Part shown: one piece after another, positions 34,427 through 46,538 of the stretch
Numbering within the stretch: the stretch's first letter is position 1
Layout: every line of letters begins with the position of its first letter
Program-made: the position numbers and the translations under genes
The notes under the pieces: model-generated
What the model saw: only the letters and a program-made list of their open reading frames with translations
Database searches by the model: none
What the model was told of the DNA's origin: nothing
From: Dipteronia dyeriana
Taxonomy: Eukaryota > Streptophyta > Magnoliopsida > Sapindales > Sapindaceae
Direction: 5' to 3'
NCBI GenBank assembly: GCA_032871835.1
Contig: CM065303.1
Coordinates: forward strand, 59,000,597 to 59,064,596
Length of the DNA: 64,000 nt

Positions 34427-37151
34427 ATGGATAGGGTGAGAATAGTCATATCTTACAACGGTCGATGAGAGCAATTACCTGACGGAAATCAGAGGTATTT
34501 AGGTTCCGATAACCAAGGTTTGTATGTGTCAAAGAATTTGAGTTACGACGAACTAGTGTCGATCATGCAAACCATTGTGAAGTTTGATGAGAACAAATAC
34601 AGTGTTGAGCTACAGTCTTTATCGATTGTTCCTGGGACTACATGTCGTACATTTATAAGAAACAATGACGATGTTCAGTTTATGCTAGGGGAAGATAGGG
34701 TAATCCCTCAAGTATGTGTTAGTCTAATCGAGAGGCCAGTGGGAGGTGTCATTGGTAAAGATATCCCTCATCCTGATAACACCTAACAATTTCGATCGTC
34801 AGGCGGAAGCAACGAGTTGTTCACATAAAGAAGTGGGATTGATGGTCGGGAAAACATATGTGTTGTCCCACCGGAAGTAGTCGCCCATGATAATAGACCG
34901 GTACCTCAATTCGACGATGTATTTGGTTGTCATATTGAGATGAATGGTAGAGAGTACAACCACCAATACAATGAGATCTATAATGACATCAACAATGAGG
35001 AGAATACAGCACTGAATGTTGGGGTGAATCATGAGGTTGATAATGAGGGCAATTTAAATTATGTAGAAAATGTAGAGGACAATCAGGAAGATGCAGAACT
35101 TGTCAAAACTGAAAGACGTGTAAGACATGTACACAGATTTAGTTCTAGTGCACCAGATACAGTTGGGACCTCCGAGGGGAGGGCTAATGGAACTGCAGAT
35201 GATTCAAATAATGAAAGAACATAGGTTATTCCAGGAGCAGAATCATACTCGTTTGGTATTGGTGGAAGCAGGAACTTGTTTGAAGATGAACCTACAAGCA
35301 TGATATATAAAGGCCAGTTTTTTGCAACGAAAAAGGATTTGAAGAGACTAGTAGGCCATTTTGCAATGCGGCAGAACTTCGAGTGGAAGGTAAAAAGGTC
35401 GAATAAGACAACATTACATCTGGTTTGTTTGATGGGAAATTGTACGTGGAAGTTAAGAGCAGTGAGGAGAGATGAAGGCACATACTTTCAAGTAAGAAGT
35501 TTTGTCAACGAACACACTTGTCCGTTAGAGAAAATTCACCGTCGGCACCGACAAGCTAGTGCAGTCACAATTGGAGAAGTTATTGCACCTATACATCAAC
35601 AACAAGATGGTCGACTAATGCGTCCAAGGACATAATCGCAGACATGAAATCAATATATGGAATCCAAATCATGTACAGTAAGGCACACGCCGCCCTCGAT
35701 TATGCGTTGTCACTGACATATGGAACACATAAGGAAACCTTCCAACTGCTTCCATCATTTGGTTAAGTTTTGGAAAAACAAAATCCCGGCACAATCACTG
35801 ACTTACAGTGCAACGAAGATGATACATTTCTATACTTCTTCATGTCGATTGGTGCCTCAATTAGAGGATTCCGAACGTGTATGCGTCCAGTCATTATCGT
35901 TGATGGTACCCATTTGAAGGGACGATTCCTGGGAACAATGTTTGTAGCAACAACACAAGATGGGAACGAACATGTGTATCCAATTGCTTTTGGGTACGGC
36001 GATTCAGAAAACAACCTTTGATGGGAATGGTTTTTGGATTGCTTGAAGGGTGCCCTAGGTCATATTGATGAGCTAGTTTTCATTTTCGGTAGGCATGCAA
36101 GCATTGAAGCAGGGATTTCTAAAGTGTTCCCTTATTCCACCCATACCATATGTTGTTGGCACTTTGCTGAAAATGTCAAAAAGCTATTTCATAGGAAGGA
36201 TGTTGCCGTAATAATGGACAAAGCAGCACGCGCATACACCGAGTTTGAATATAACCAGCATATGGAAGAATTAAGAAACTTGCACCATAATGCATATGAT
36301 TATGTCATTGATGCCGGTCTACACAAGTGGTCCCGTGTACACTGCCCGGAAAGAAGGTATAGGGTGATGATGACTAATGCTGCAGAATGCATAAAGTCAT
36401 TAGGAATATGCTGCAACGGTGGTTTCATGATCGCTATAGAGCTGCACAAACCATGCGTCATCAGTTGACCGACGCAACACATCTTGTGCTCTTAAAACGT
36501 GTGGAGAAGTGTGGTTATTTGACCGTTAATCCAGTCGACTGGAACATTTTTTTGGTCAGGCGGTCTGGAAAACAGTGGACAGTAGACTTAGCTCGGAAGA
36601 CTTGTACTTGTAACAAATTTCAAATGGATCATTTTCCATGTTCTCACGCCCTTGCGGCGACACGGTAGATTACTGTAACTTGGACTTCACAACTTTGAAA
36701 CCTGCTGATCATTTTCTTGGTGAAGCTGATCGTTTTCAATTTTTTTTACAGGGAGCGAAACTTGGACTTCACAACTTTGTGTACGGACTACTACAAGACA
36801 CAGACACTTATTAACGCGTACTCGGTTTCTATTATGCCGGTGGGCCATCCTTCCACTTGGGTTGTGACATCTGACATTGCTCAGAGGGTGATTTTGAATC
36901 CAAACTCCAGGAGACAAGCAGGACGCCCGAGGGCAAGTCACCATGTCTAGTCTTCGGAGAGGACAACTACACAATTCTGTAGGAGATGTGGACAACCAGG
37001 GCATAATTCCAGGAGATGTTCTAATCCACCGATGATTAATGAAGGTACAAGAAGAGCTGTTCCCGATGAATACCGCCGCAAGTGTAGCATCTGCCATTCA
37101 ATTGGACACAACAAACAAACGTGCCCTAACATTGACTCTCATAGGGAATGA
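34427..37151 (+). pseudogene. MuDR-type MULE transposase gene of MULE 2, decayed
   Basis: From ATG 34427: MURA-like N-terminal domain (LSYDELVSIMQTIVKFDENK, FIRNNDDVQFML), acidic Asn/Glu/Asp linker, FFATKKDLKRLVGHFAM, CTWKLRAVRR and NEHTCPLE. The DDE core has VDGTHLKGRFLGTMF (first Asp). FIFGRH stands where SDRH is expected (Gly codon 36088-36090). HTICCWHFAENVKKLF, a SWIM finger (CTCNKFQMDHFPCSHALA) and two intact CCHC knuckles (CRRCGQPGHNSRRC, CSICHSIGHNKQTC) follow. Stops at about 34468, 34786, 35224 and 35635 and frameshifts near 35765 and 36390 disable it. A probable short intron precedes the last exon (acceptor TTTTACAG near 36750). Confidence 0.9.
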
Positions 37152-37318
37152 ATGACAATTTTTTGATCACATTGAAAACTTTTGGAAGTGTATCATATTG
37201 TAATAATTTTGAATTGCAATAATTACTTATTATTGAATGAATTAATATTAATAAATGAAATAATATTAATGAAATAATGACATGTCTGTGTACAACTACA
37301 ATGGTAATATACAAAAAA
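37152..37318. other. 3' intergenic gap between the convergent genes of MULE 2
   Basis: About 170 bp, AT-rich, between the two stop codons. It should hold the 3' ends of both transcripts. Confidence 0.6.
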
Positions 37319-40300
37319 TCACTTGGCGGGCTTGGAGTTAGCAAAAATCTCCACAGCCATTTTTTCCCGAATCATCCCCATGCCGTCCTCCGACCAATCA
37401 AAAGGCCTTCGGTTCGCCACTATGTACTCGATAATTCTTAAAGTATGGGGACCACAGTTACCTCTACAATTCGGGACATAAAACACCATTAGAAATAGTT
37501 CATAAAGAATATGTAAACACGTGAATGAAATAAAATGTCTTACGATTTCTTTTGTTGGGGGACTGTAGAAGGATGCACCAGACTGACCGAGAAGGGCTTA
37601 ATTTCCCGAGTGAACGCCCGACTCCCAGGACGCCGTTCTGTGTGGAACCCTGCGTCACTCAACATGGAGGGTAATAACCACCGTAATAGCCGGACCTGCT
37701 GGTGCCTGATATGATACGGGACTTCCTGTCTCCAGGGGTCATAAATATCAATCTTCCCGCGACTAAGGTCGACGCTCACCACCAGCCAATGTTGGGCCCC
37801 AAAGTTGCACGGAATCAACACCTGTAATTGTTTGCATGCCGTGTTAGCTGAGGATATACTTACAATTTTTTTTTAAATCATCTCAATCATGTAACACTTA
37901 CCTGGTCAACCTCGTGCCATGAGCGGTTTCCACTCGTGGTTGCTCCACGGACCGTGAGAAGGTCCTCTTCCAACCATCGGGACTGTAACACATTCTACCT
38001 TATCGTGTTCACAGCACCGTGGGAATCACGAGGCATCATCCGCTCCCACATGTACACCATAAGTGGCTGTACAAGCATTGACAAGATCGTATTATTAATA
38101 CAGAAGCATAAAATCCGATGTGATTCCCAAATGTTATAACTACTTACATAAAATTGTGTATCCAACATGTTGATCCTTTGGTTGTACACATTGTGGAATC
38201 CTCGCTGACGCTTGCGTAGAATATTTAGGTATGCATCCATATACTGACAAACAATAAAACCACCGTACTTGTTAACAATTCAACAATACTTACACAAAAG
38301 TTAATATGAAATATAATAAGTACGTACCGTGTCCTCCAAGTCCATGAAGTTGAACTGCATACACATGAACCATCCCGTGGTAACTGGTGACAACATGTCC
38401 ACATCACGGCTGTATAATGATTGAATTACCTTAGCTATACATAAATTAGAATAAACAAGAAATTTACATCCATTTGTATGATAAAACGTTATACTCACTA
38501 TTCCCCATTGATGTTCCTCTTGAAGGCCTTGTATGCTGCTAGGTGGTCACCGTCCACTAGTCCGTGGGGGTCAAAAATGTGTTCCACAGACTCGGGCCGT
38601 GTCTTTAACCTCTCTGGACGATATGGATCTATGTAAGGGCTCACCAACTGCCATCCGCACTTACTTAAACGCTTCACCGGGGGAGGGGACCGCTCAGACT
38701 CCACGGACGTGCTGGGTGGGGGAGGGGACCGCTCCGACGGGATGGACGTGCTGGGTGAGGAGGGAACCGCTCCGAAGCCACGGATGTGCTGGGTTGGGGA
38801 GGGGACCGCTTCGACGGGACTGACGTGCTGGGTCGGGGAGGGGACCGCGGTGGTTGAATCGATATGCTAGGAGGTACGGGGAATAATGTGCTGCGAGGTG
38901 TGGGGATCGATGTCATGGGAGGTGGGGGGGATCCCTGAGCCTGGGTGTCTGTCCCCCGTGTAAACCTATCAGTCGACCTTCCGGGACTAAATTATTGATC
39001 AGAAGGTGGGGGGCCATCCCGGTGTGTACTTAAGGTCGAACCTTGAAGCCCCCAGATCATATCAAGTAACAATCGGTGTTGCTGCTGACGATCCTCATCA
39101 CTCTTTCGGATCATATCCAACAACTCTAAGTGTTGACGTTGTCGATCCTCGTCACTCTTTCGGAGGGCTTCACGCACATTGTTCAACATTTCAGTCCACG
39201 GAGCCTGAAATCATGTCTACAATGTTAGTACAAAACTATGAACACGTGTTACTAAAAAACACTTAACTTTGTTTTCAGCTTACCTTTCCATCACGTCCAA
39301 CGCCCCCACGGGAATCACCTGCACATGTACCATGTCCGGGGGTGGAAAACCGAACCCGCCTATGTCTATGCCTATGCCTTTCTCGTTGAGGGTCTGTCTG
39401 ATATCCCTCACTGTCACTGGGCCTCAAACCCCCAGCAGCGGGCTCAGATCCCTCACTATCATTGGTCATGTCTATACCATTGATCCCGCCTAAGGTGGTC
39501 TGATCAGGGACCTTAGGCGGCATATCATCCATGTCATCTTCTACATACATGGTCCCCCCATCGTCTAGGCAGGCATAGTATGCTGCTTGTCTCTCAGCTG
39601 GTGTCGGCACCAGTTCCTTGAGCGCAAACATCTGAAATATTAGTTAGAACAATGTCATTGTACAATTACTAACTAATAAAAACATTAACAAAATAAATAC
39701 ATACCCTGGCTTTGAAAATCTTTGCTAGCTTCTTCCCTTTCGGTTGTTTGGTCAACTCCCACTTCAAAATACGGGGAGTCAGATCAGTAACCCTTCGGAC
39801 ACCGACCTCTTTGGCCAACTCAGGGATCACCTTTAAAGCAAATATTTGTATCATGGATAAGTATGATAAGTATCCATACAATTTTGGGCACCAAAAATAA
39901 AGTACAATTTGTAGTTCGAACTTCTTACCAACAGGGCATGAGAAAGACCGTATATGTTGTAGGTCTCCACCCTGTGTACATCAGCACCCTTTTCCTGACG
40001 GCGTCGCTCTAACCCGTCTCTTAGCCCGTTAAGCGCATGCTTGAATGAGTGAATAGAATGCTTGTACACGTAGGCACCCCACGGGAACGCATCGAACGCA
40101 TCTAGGTCCTCAACCACCCGAAACTGCCAAAATGGAATCTTGAATCTCTCATCCACCCCCATCATTATCCAGTTCAGCATATATAAAAGGCAGAGCTTGA
40201 CAGCATCGTACGCCTGTTCGAAATCTGTACCGGTGACAACACCCCTAATCTGCTCTAGCGACACCTCCTCGGCTCCAGGAAAGTACCGCTCATGTATGCC

Positions 40301-40687
40301 ATTCTCCACTGCTGCATATATTGTGGTATCTGGTACAACTCCAAACCGCAGTCCGGTGATCAAGTAAAATTCCACCTTCGAAAACCTCACCGACTGGGTT
40401 CCTAACATGAAGTGCATCTCATATGTGGGGCCGTTATGATGGAGCTCCCTAAAAAGCAACCGATGGATAATACCACCGGAAAACTTTATCTCCCTATGCA
40501 TCGTCAGGAAATGCCCAAAACAAGACGCCATAAACAGCCGACGGTCTTCATCTGCAAAATCTATAGGGACAAGATTCAGCGCGTCGTCTATATGGGCGAG
40601 GGCGTCAAAATGGTTGTGTCGTGTCAGTTTGCCCTCGTACCAGTATTCTTCTTGAGTTTTAAGTGAATCCCTCAACCTAATTCTCAT
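37319..40687 (-). pseudogene. DUF1985/Ulp1-like C48 peptidase gene of MULE 2, mostly preserved
   Basis: Minus strand from ATG 40687, just after an ATTGCAG acceptor. Exon 40687-39929 encodes an uninterrupted DUF1985 domain (FDALAHIDDALNLVPIDFAD, FYLITGLRFGVVPDTT, DAFPWGAYVYKHSI). Later exons encode VIPELAKEVGVRRVTDLTPR, a His/Arg-rich stretch, the duplicated DMIRKSDEDRQQQH segment, a Pro/Ser repeat and FMDLEDT. The C48 peptidase keeps QHWLV (His codon 37789-37791), IYDPW (Asp) and RGNCGPHTL (Cys codon 37454-37456), so the triad is complete. A stop near 38992, frame loss in the Pro-rich repeat and an AG-to-AA change at the acceptor before 39849 suggest it is a pseudogene. Confidence 0.85.
38690..38880 (-). 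repeat. Pro/Ser-coding minisatellite in the Ulp1-like gene, MULE 2
   Basis: About 36-45-bp units with GGGGAGGGGACCGCT and GACGTGCTGGGT on the plus strand. It is homologous to 9480-9890 in MULE 1 but has fewer units. Confidence 0.75.
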
Positions 40688-42176
40688 CTGCAATGTAACA
40701 GAAATACAACATCATTAGACAGAATTTTATTAAAAAGCTCGATCCCTTTCAAAACAGCTCGATTGCTTTACAAAAAGTCTCGATTCTTTTTCAAAAAGGC
40801 TCGATCCCTTTCAAAAGAGCTCGATTGCTTTACAAAAAGTATCGATTCCTTTTCAAAAAGGCTCGATCCCTTTCAAAAAGTCTCGATCCTTTTCAAATAG
40901 GCTCGATCCAATTCAAAAACAACTCGAAACATATTCAAAAAAGCTCGATTCCTTTTCAAAAAGGCTCGATCCCTTTCAAAAAGGCTCGATCCCTTTCAAA
41001 AAGGCTCGATCCCTTTTCAAAAAAGCTCGATCCTTTTCAAAAAGTCTCGATCCCTTTCAAATAGGCTCGATCTAATTCAAAAACAGCTCGAAACATATTC
41101 AAAAAAGCTCGATTCCTTTTAAAAAAAGGCTCGATCCCTTTCAAAAAGGCTCGATCCCTTTTCAAAAAAGCTCGATTCCTTATCAAAAAGGCTCGATCCC
41201 TTTCAAAAAGGCTCGATCCCTTTCAAAAAGGCTCGATCCCTTTAAAAAAAGCTCGATCCCTTTCAAAATAACCTCCACCCCTTTTTAAAAAAGCTCGATC
41301 CCTCTTAAAAAAGTCTCGATCCCTTTTCAAAAAAGCTCGATTCCTTATCAAAAAGGCTCGTTCCCTTTCAAAAAGGCTCGATCCCTTTCAAAATAACCTC
41401 CACCCCTTTTTAAAAAAGCTCGATCCCTCTTAAAAAAGTCTCGATCCCTTTTCAAAAAATTTCGATCCCTTTCAAATAGGCTTGATCCAATTCAAAAACA
41501 GCTCGAACCTATTCAGAAAAGCTCGAAACATATTCAAAAAAGCTCGATTCCTTTTCAAAAAGGCTCGATCCCTTTCATAAAGGCACGATTTAATTCAAAA
41601 ACAGCTCGAATCTATTCAGAAAAGCTCGAAACATATTCAAAAAAGCTCGATTCCTTTTCAAAAAGGCTCGATCCCTTTCATAAAGGCACGATTTAATTCA
41701 AAAACAGCTCGAATCTATTCAGAAAAGCTCGAAACATATTCAAAAAAGCTCGATCCCTTTCACAATAACCTCCACCCCTTTTTAAAAAAGCTCGATCCCT
41801 CTAAAAAAAGTCTCGATCCCTTTTCAAAAAAGCTCGATCCTTTTCAAAATGGCTCGATTCTTTTTTTAAAAAGCTTGATTTTTTTTTAAAAAAGCTCAAT
41901 TCCTTTTCCAAAAACCTAGATCTACCAAAACTTGTTTTTCACAACAAAAATAGCTCGACTAATCAAATAAGCTCGATTTTCTTGAAAAAGGTCTCAAAAA
42001 CCCAGATTTCATCTTCTTGAACTGATATTCAACCAAATTACAAACCCTAACCTAAACCACAACCATTCACAATTCTTTATTTTAACCGGTTTCTACAATT
42101 CCTATCAACAAAACTCAATTCTAACATGTAAGGCAAGTTAACAACAACAAAAACGAGGAAAAATAACCAATCTTAC
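40688..42176 (-). other. predicted first intron of the Ulp1-like gene, MULE 2
   Basis: On the minus strand a donor AAAG/GTAAGATTGG at 42177/42176 and an acceptor ACATTGCAG ending 40688 just before the ATG. The upstream exon shares GAAGTGACCGGAA with the matching exon in MULE 1. Most of this 1.5-kb intron is the tandem array. Confidence 0.55.
40735..41990 (-). repeat. long GCTCGATCC/A(n) tandem array with higher-order repeats, MULE 2
   Basis: About 1.26 kb of 20-bp units with consensus GGCTCGATCCCTTTCAAAAA on the plus strand. Variant units are ordered into larger repeats. A 103-bp block (41546-41648) is repeated at once (41649-41751) nearly base for base, and a block starting AACCTCCACCCC recurs near 41272, 41395 and 41768. 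This is the largest and most homogeneous of the four arrays. Confidence 0.95.
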
Positions 42177-42400
42177 CTTTGTCAATCGCAGCTCTTCCGG
42201 TCACTTCACCGTCGATTAGTTTCCCGTCGGTTTGACTGTTGCTTCTCTCTGACTTTGAAAACGATTACTTCCTCACTGTTAAAATATTTCGGGGTATTTT
42301 TGTCTAAAACGCTCTTTTGGTGCCTTTTAAACATACATTAGTAAAGTGGTGATATTTGCACAACATACCCCTCAAATAGTGCCAATAATTTTTTGACCCC

Positions 42401-42768
42401 TTAATTTATATTATTTTGGTATAATAGTAATTTTTTTTAGGTTATTTAAGTAATAATCTTTTTAAGAAAAAATGGTTGTGGGGAGACATTTCATGGGTGA
42501 CAATATAGTCACCCAAAAAATTAATATGGATAGGGTTGAGAAGACAAAGTTGGAAAATTATTAGATTAGTGAGGGTAGTTTTGGAAGTATAAAATTGGTA
42601 TCAGTCAAGTTGTTTTTTGATTAAGTGAAAAGTGAAAAAAAAATCAATTTTATAAGTAAATGAATTTAAGAGTTATTTAATTGATTTTATCATTTAAAAA
42701 ATCAAATAAAATAATTTAATGAACCACATTAAGTGACAATAAAAGTTAATGGAAAAATCAAACAGCCC
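42401..42768. mobile_element. right part of the probable inverted-repeat element split by MULE 2
   Basis: The partner of 32972-33508. It ends GGAAAAATCAAACAGCCCC, the inverse of the left start, after AT-rich non-coding sequence. Confidence 0.4.
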
Positions 42769-42910
42769 CCCAAAGCTTATAGTATTAAAAATTTCAAAAA
42801 TCTCAAAACTGGTTTATCGATTTTGCAAAACTGGGTCAACCAATTTTGTTCTATCGAAAAGTACAAGACAAACAGGTAAATCGGTTCGAGCAAACAAGCA
42901 AACCTTTGTT

Positions 42911-43660
42911 GAGAGAAAAATTACAATTGGTCCTTGTACCTTCAAAATAGTTCATATAAGTCTTTATGAAAATTATAGTTTAGCTCTTATAAGTTCAAAC
43001 ACTTTCATTTATGCCCCTAATTAATTATTTTGCAGTCTAAATATGTTTTTTTTTTCATTTTTTTTATGTAACTCTTATCCAATATAGATGGGTTTAAGAA
43101 CACTTAAGAATAAAAGATAAACATAATCAATAGATTCTAATGTCCAATCTAAGTCATTTAAGCTAAGCCATTTATATCACATCAAAACATAGATTAGTTT
43201 ACAAAATATGAAACAATTAGCACTAGAACTAGTGTTATTTACTTTAAACTTTAAGAGATCTATGTCTGTTCATGGCTCTGCCCGAGCGACCTATGTTTAG
43301 GTAGGTAACTCTAAGAATCATTTCCTGGTCTAATGCACATGGTCTTTCCACCAAGTCACCAACCCATTTACTGCCCGCAAGCGCGATGTAAAACATGTGG
43401 ATCTGTTGGTAGATGGACCGTGGAGATCCAATTCTAATCTCTGTTAATATTTTCTTGTGTACATATGCATTTTTAAAAGCTTCTCTGTGATATGACCATA
43501 ACACACCCTGAAACCGTTAATTGTGACTAATGGTTGACTAATATTAAGTCCAAATTAAGCTATTTTGGAAAATTTAGGGACCTTGCAAGCTCAAAATGGA
43601 AATATAAGTAAGAAAACTATCTTTTCTTGTAAAGTTAGGGACATGATTGAAATTTCTCCT
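42911..43660. mobile_element. possible non-autonomous inverted-repeat element
   Basis: The left end reads GAAAAATTACAATTGGTCCT and continues TGTACCTTCAA. The right end on the minus strand reads GGAGAAATTTCAATCATGTC and continues CCTAACTTTACAA. The inverted similarity extends for some tens of bases. It is non-coding. Class cannot be fixed without a clear target duplication. Confidence 0.4.
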
Positions 43661-46538
43661 TTTTTAATATCAATAGAAGGAAATAATTAAATCTACCTAA
43701 CAAAGATATCAACTTTATTATACGAGTAACACTGAATTTTCCAAATTTTTTCTTGAAAATCTTTTTAAATTATATGATACAGTGAGTTCTCAACATCGTA
43801 CCTTTTATCCTATAAATTTATAATTTATAAGATATTAATAACTCACCTTACTAAATAAATTGATTTTTTTTAGAATATCCTACATTACTCTTATACTGTA
43901 CAAGTCAGTCACGGAAACGGAGTTAAGGCAGCAAGGAAAAGTTAAAACAAAAGAAGAAATAACAATATAACTTTATGTGTTGGTGCGAGTATGTCTTTGA
44001 ACAGTTATGGTCTGTATTAATAACTAGTAAAAAAAAAAATCTGAGAGACGTTGCTGAGTAGAATCTATCAAATAATTAAGTATATAGAGTGCAATGAATA
44101 TCTGTTGCGTGATAATTAGAAAGCATATTGTAAGAGAATATAAGGACAAACAATAAACGACAACCACCATTAATTTCAGACAGAAGTAATAGTACTTCGT
44201 CAGTCTGCCATCACAAACAATGGTGGTTATTAACATTGTTATTATTTTGGGATAAGGTTAGAAATTTAGAATATTTTAATTTTGTACATTTCATAACTTA
44301 TAAGATCTTTTTGGAGATACAATATTTGAAAATCAATTACCAAAATAAAGATTAGGTCATTAAATTTTAATTACTACTATCATAAATAGCAAATAGAGTG
44401 CTTGCGTGAGTACATATATGACATAACTGTTATCTTTATAACAAGAGACTTTTTGAATAATTAATAAATAAATGAATAACCTAAACAAAAATAAAATAAA
44501 AATAACATGAGACCTTAATCCCACAAATCGATCAAGATTGTATTAATGGGAATTCAAGATTGTAACATTGTATAAACAGCAACTTAAGCAACTTAGCCGC
44601 ATCCTAAATGGGAATATTGTAAATTTAGTTATCAAATTAGTAAGCATTTTTGTTTAGCATTTGGATAGACATTATCTGGTTGAAAATTGTTTCTAAACAT
44701 CAGGATTTGAAGGCTTCTTCCTTTCTTTTTCTATAAGCCTCTGGACACTGCCACAAGGATAGCGCAAATTGCATAAATACTCCGACATTAGGTTTAATTG
44801 CACGCATACGAGTCTTAAACGCTCGTCAATAAAGATCAGACCCAGGTGGTGGGTCCTTTGGAGAAACAATTTGTTTGTCCACTCAATTCAAGCTCTCAAA
44901 GAAACCAATGAAGAAAAACCTCTCTTTTGTCATCATCTCCCTCCTCAACTTGCTCCATAAACACAAAAGTTGTTTTCGTTAATCTTGATGAGTTGGATCC
45001 AAGCACCATTTGAAAGTCTCTCCATATCTTAATCCGAAAACAATGGAAGCCTATTTTGGTACGTAACCTAGATGGTATGTGACTTTAGAAAATTTACGTT
45101 TTTTTACTTATAAATTTAATATATATATATAGTTGTGGGTGTTGTTTGATTGATCAGGATTCTGTATTGATTTTTTTCCTGATCTAACACACTTGAGAAT
45201 AAGAATAAATTACGGTCATTGATTATATAAGCAGAAGATCTATATAACAGCAAATCTATATAGGTAAGGACAAAGATCAGTTTAGAAGATGATCCAATTT
45301 TTTGTTAGATTTATTGGTTTGAGAAGGGATTTGGATCCCCTTCTCACCTCTAATAAGAAAATCAATGCTATGAATTAATTCCATGAATTTTTATGTCTTT
45401 ATTCTACAAAAAGATAGAATTAATTCAGATTCAGAGAGATGATCCAGATCTAGATTACTAATTTCCTATGGAGATCAAGATTGAGAGGAGACTTGAGATC
45501 TCTTGTTTTTCTTTTTTGGAGGAGACAGTCTGATCATTAGATCAAAGATTTGATAATTTGATGAAGGGTATGGATTATTAGTACACTTATTTTTATAAGT
45601 ACACTAATGTCTAAATTTAAAAAATAAATATTACTATAAGTATCCATCCTAATACCAATAGTACCCTCGTTAAAATAAATATATTATTTTTAATACATAG
45701 TATTTATAAACACTCTTAAATTATTATCATGCCCAATTTATAAAAAAAATTATATTATTTTTGTAATCAAATCATCTTTTAATGTTGGCCCAATTCACTT
45801 TTGGAAATATTTTGAAAGTAGGAGTTTTATAAAAGGGAATATGTGGAACTGTATATGAGGTCGAGATTTTTAATCTGGAATTTCCTTATTTATACAACTA
45901 TCTTAAAAAAAACATGTATTGATATTTACGGTTATCTTAAAAAAAGTATTGATACTACGGTTATTGTTTAAATTTTTTTTTTGTTAATTGATTGAATTCA
46001 TAACTATATATAAACAAAAGACAAAAAAAAATTGATAATTATGTGATAATGATAAAGTTTGATACTAGAAATAAAATCATAGTTTAATTAGAGTTTATCA
46101 TAAAAATTAGGGTTTATCATATGTTAGGTTGTATCTTAAGTTTTTTTTTTTTTTTTTGAAATGTAAGTTTTTTAATAAAGAATTACAGTTGAAGATACGA
46201 GTGTATATAGTATTTTGTTTATTTTTAACTAAAGTAATTTATCTTTATTGGTAAATTTCTATTGAGATATTTATGTAATTTTTTTTTAATAAAATATGTG
46301 TGTACTAATAAGTTTAAGGGCATCAATATCGGCACCCTTTGATGTAGAATGTTTTTTTTTCTTTTTTCTTTTAATTTATTATTTAAATATATAAATTTAT
46401 TAATTTAAAAATAATAAAATAAAAGATAAAATAATGAACAACGGTATTTTAATAAATTCACACACCTTTTAGGTAGACAACTGTTAAATTTAATTGATGA
46501 TATTTGTGCCACTATATATATATATATATATATATATA
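43661..46538. other. AT-rich intergenic sequence
   Basis: No gene supported; open frames here are short and domain-free. TTATTAGTACAC at 45572 and its inverse near 46300 could bound another decayed element. A TA run (46514-46538) marks the point where the truncated LTR of the next element begins. Confidence 0.5.

Larger units (their letters stand above)
33509..42400 (-). mobile_element. MULE 2: second Ulp1-carrying Mutator-like element
   Basis: 8892 bp, flanked by the perfect 9-bp duplication TTAATTTAT (33500-33508 and 42401-42409). It begins AGTGGAAATGGTGAG (matching the right end of MULE 1) and ends TTTTTTGACCCC (matching the left end of MULE 1), so it is a reverse-oriented copy of the same family. 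The transposase gene is on the plus strand and the Ulp1-like gene on the minus strand, convergent. This copy is better preserved than MULE 1 in the Ulp1-like gene. Confidence 0.94.

Noticed and set aside
40735..41990. Array could be mistaken for CRISPR
   Set aside because: Units are contiguous and degenerate with no unique spacers, no cas genes are present, and the context is a plant transposon intron.
43244..43504. 86-codon minus-strand open frame
   Set aside because: No domain or family recognised, and it lies within a candidate inverted-repeat element.
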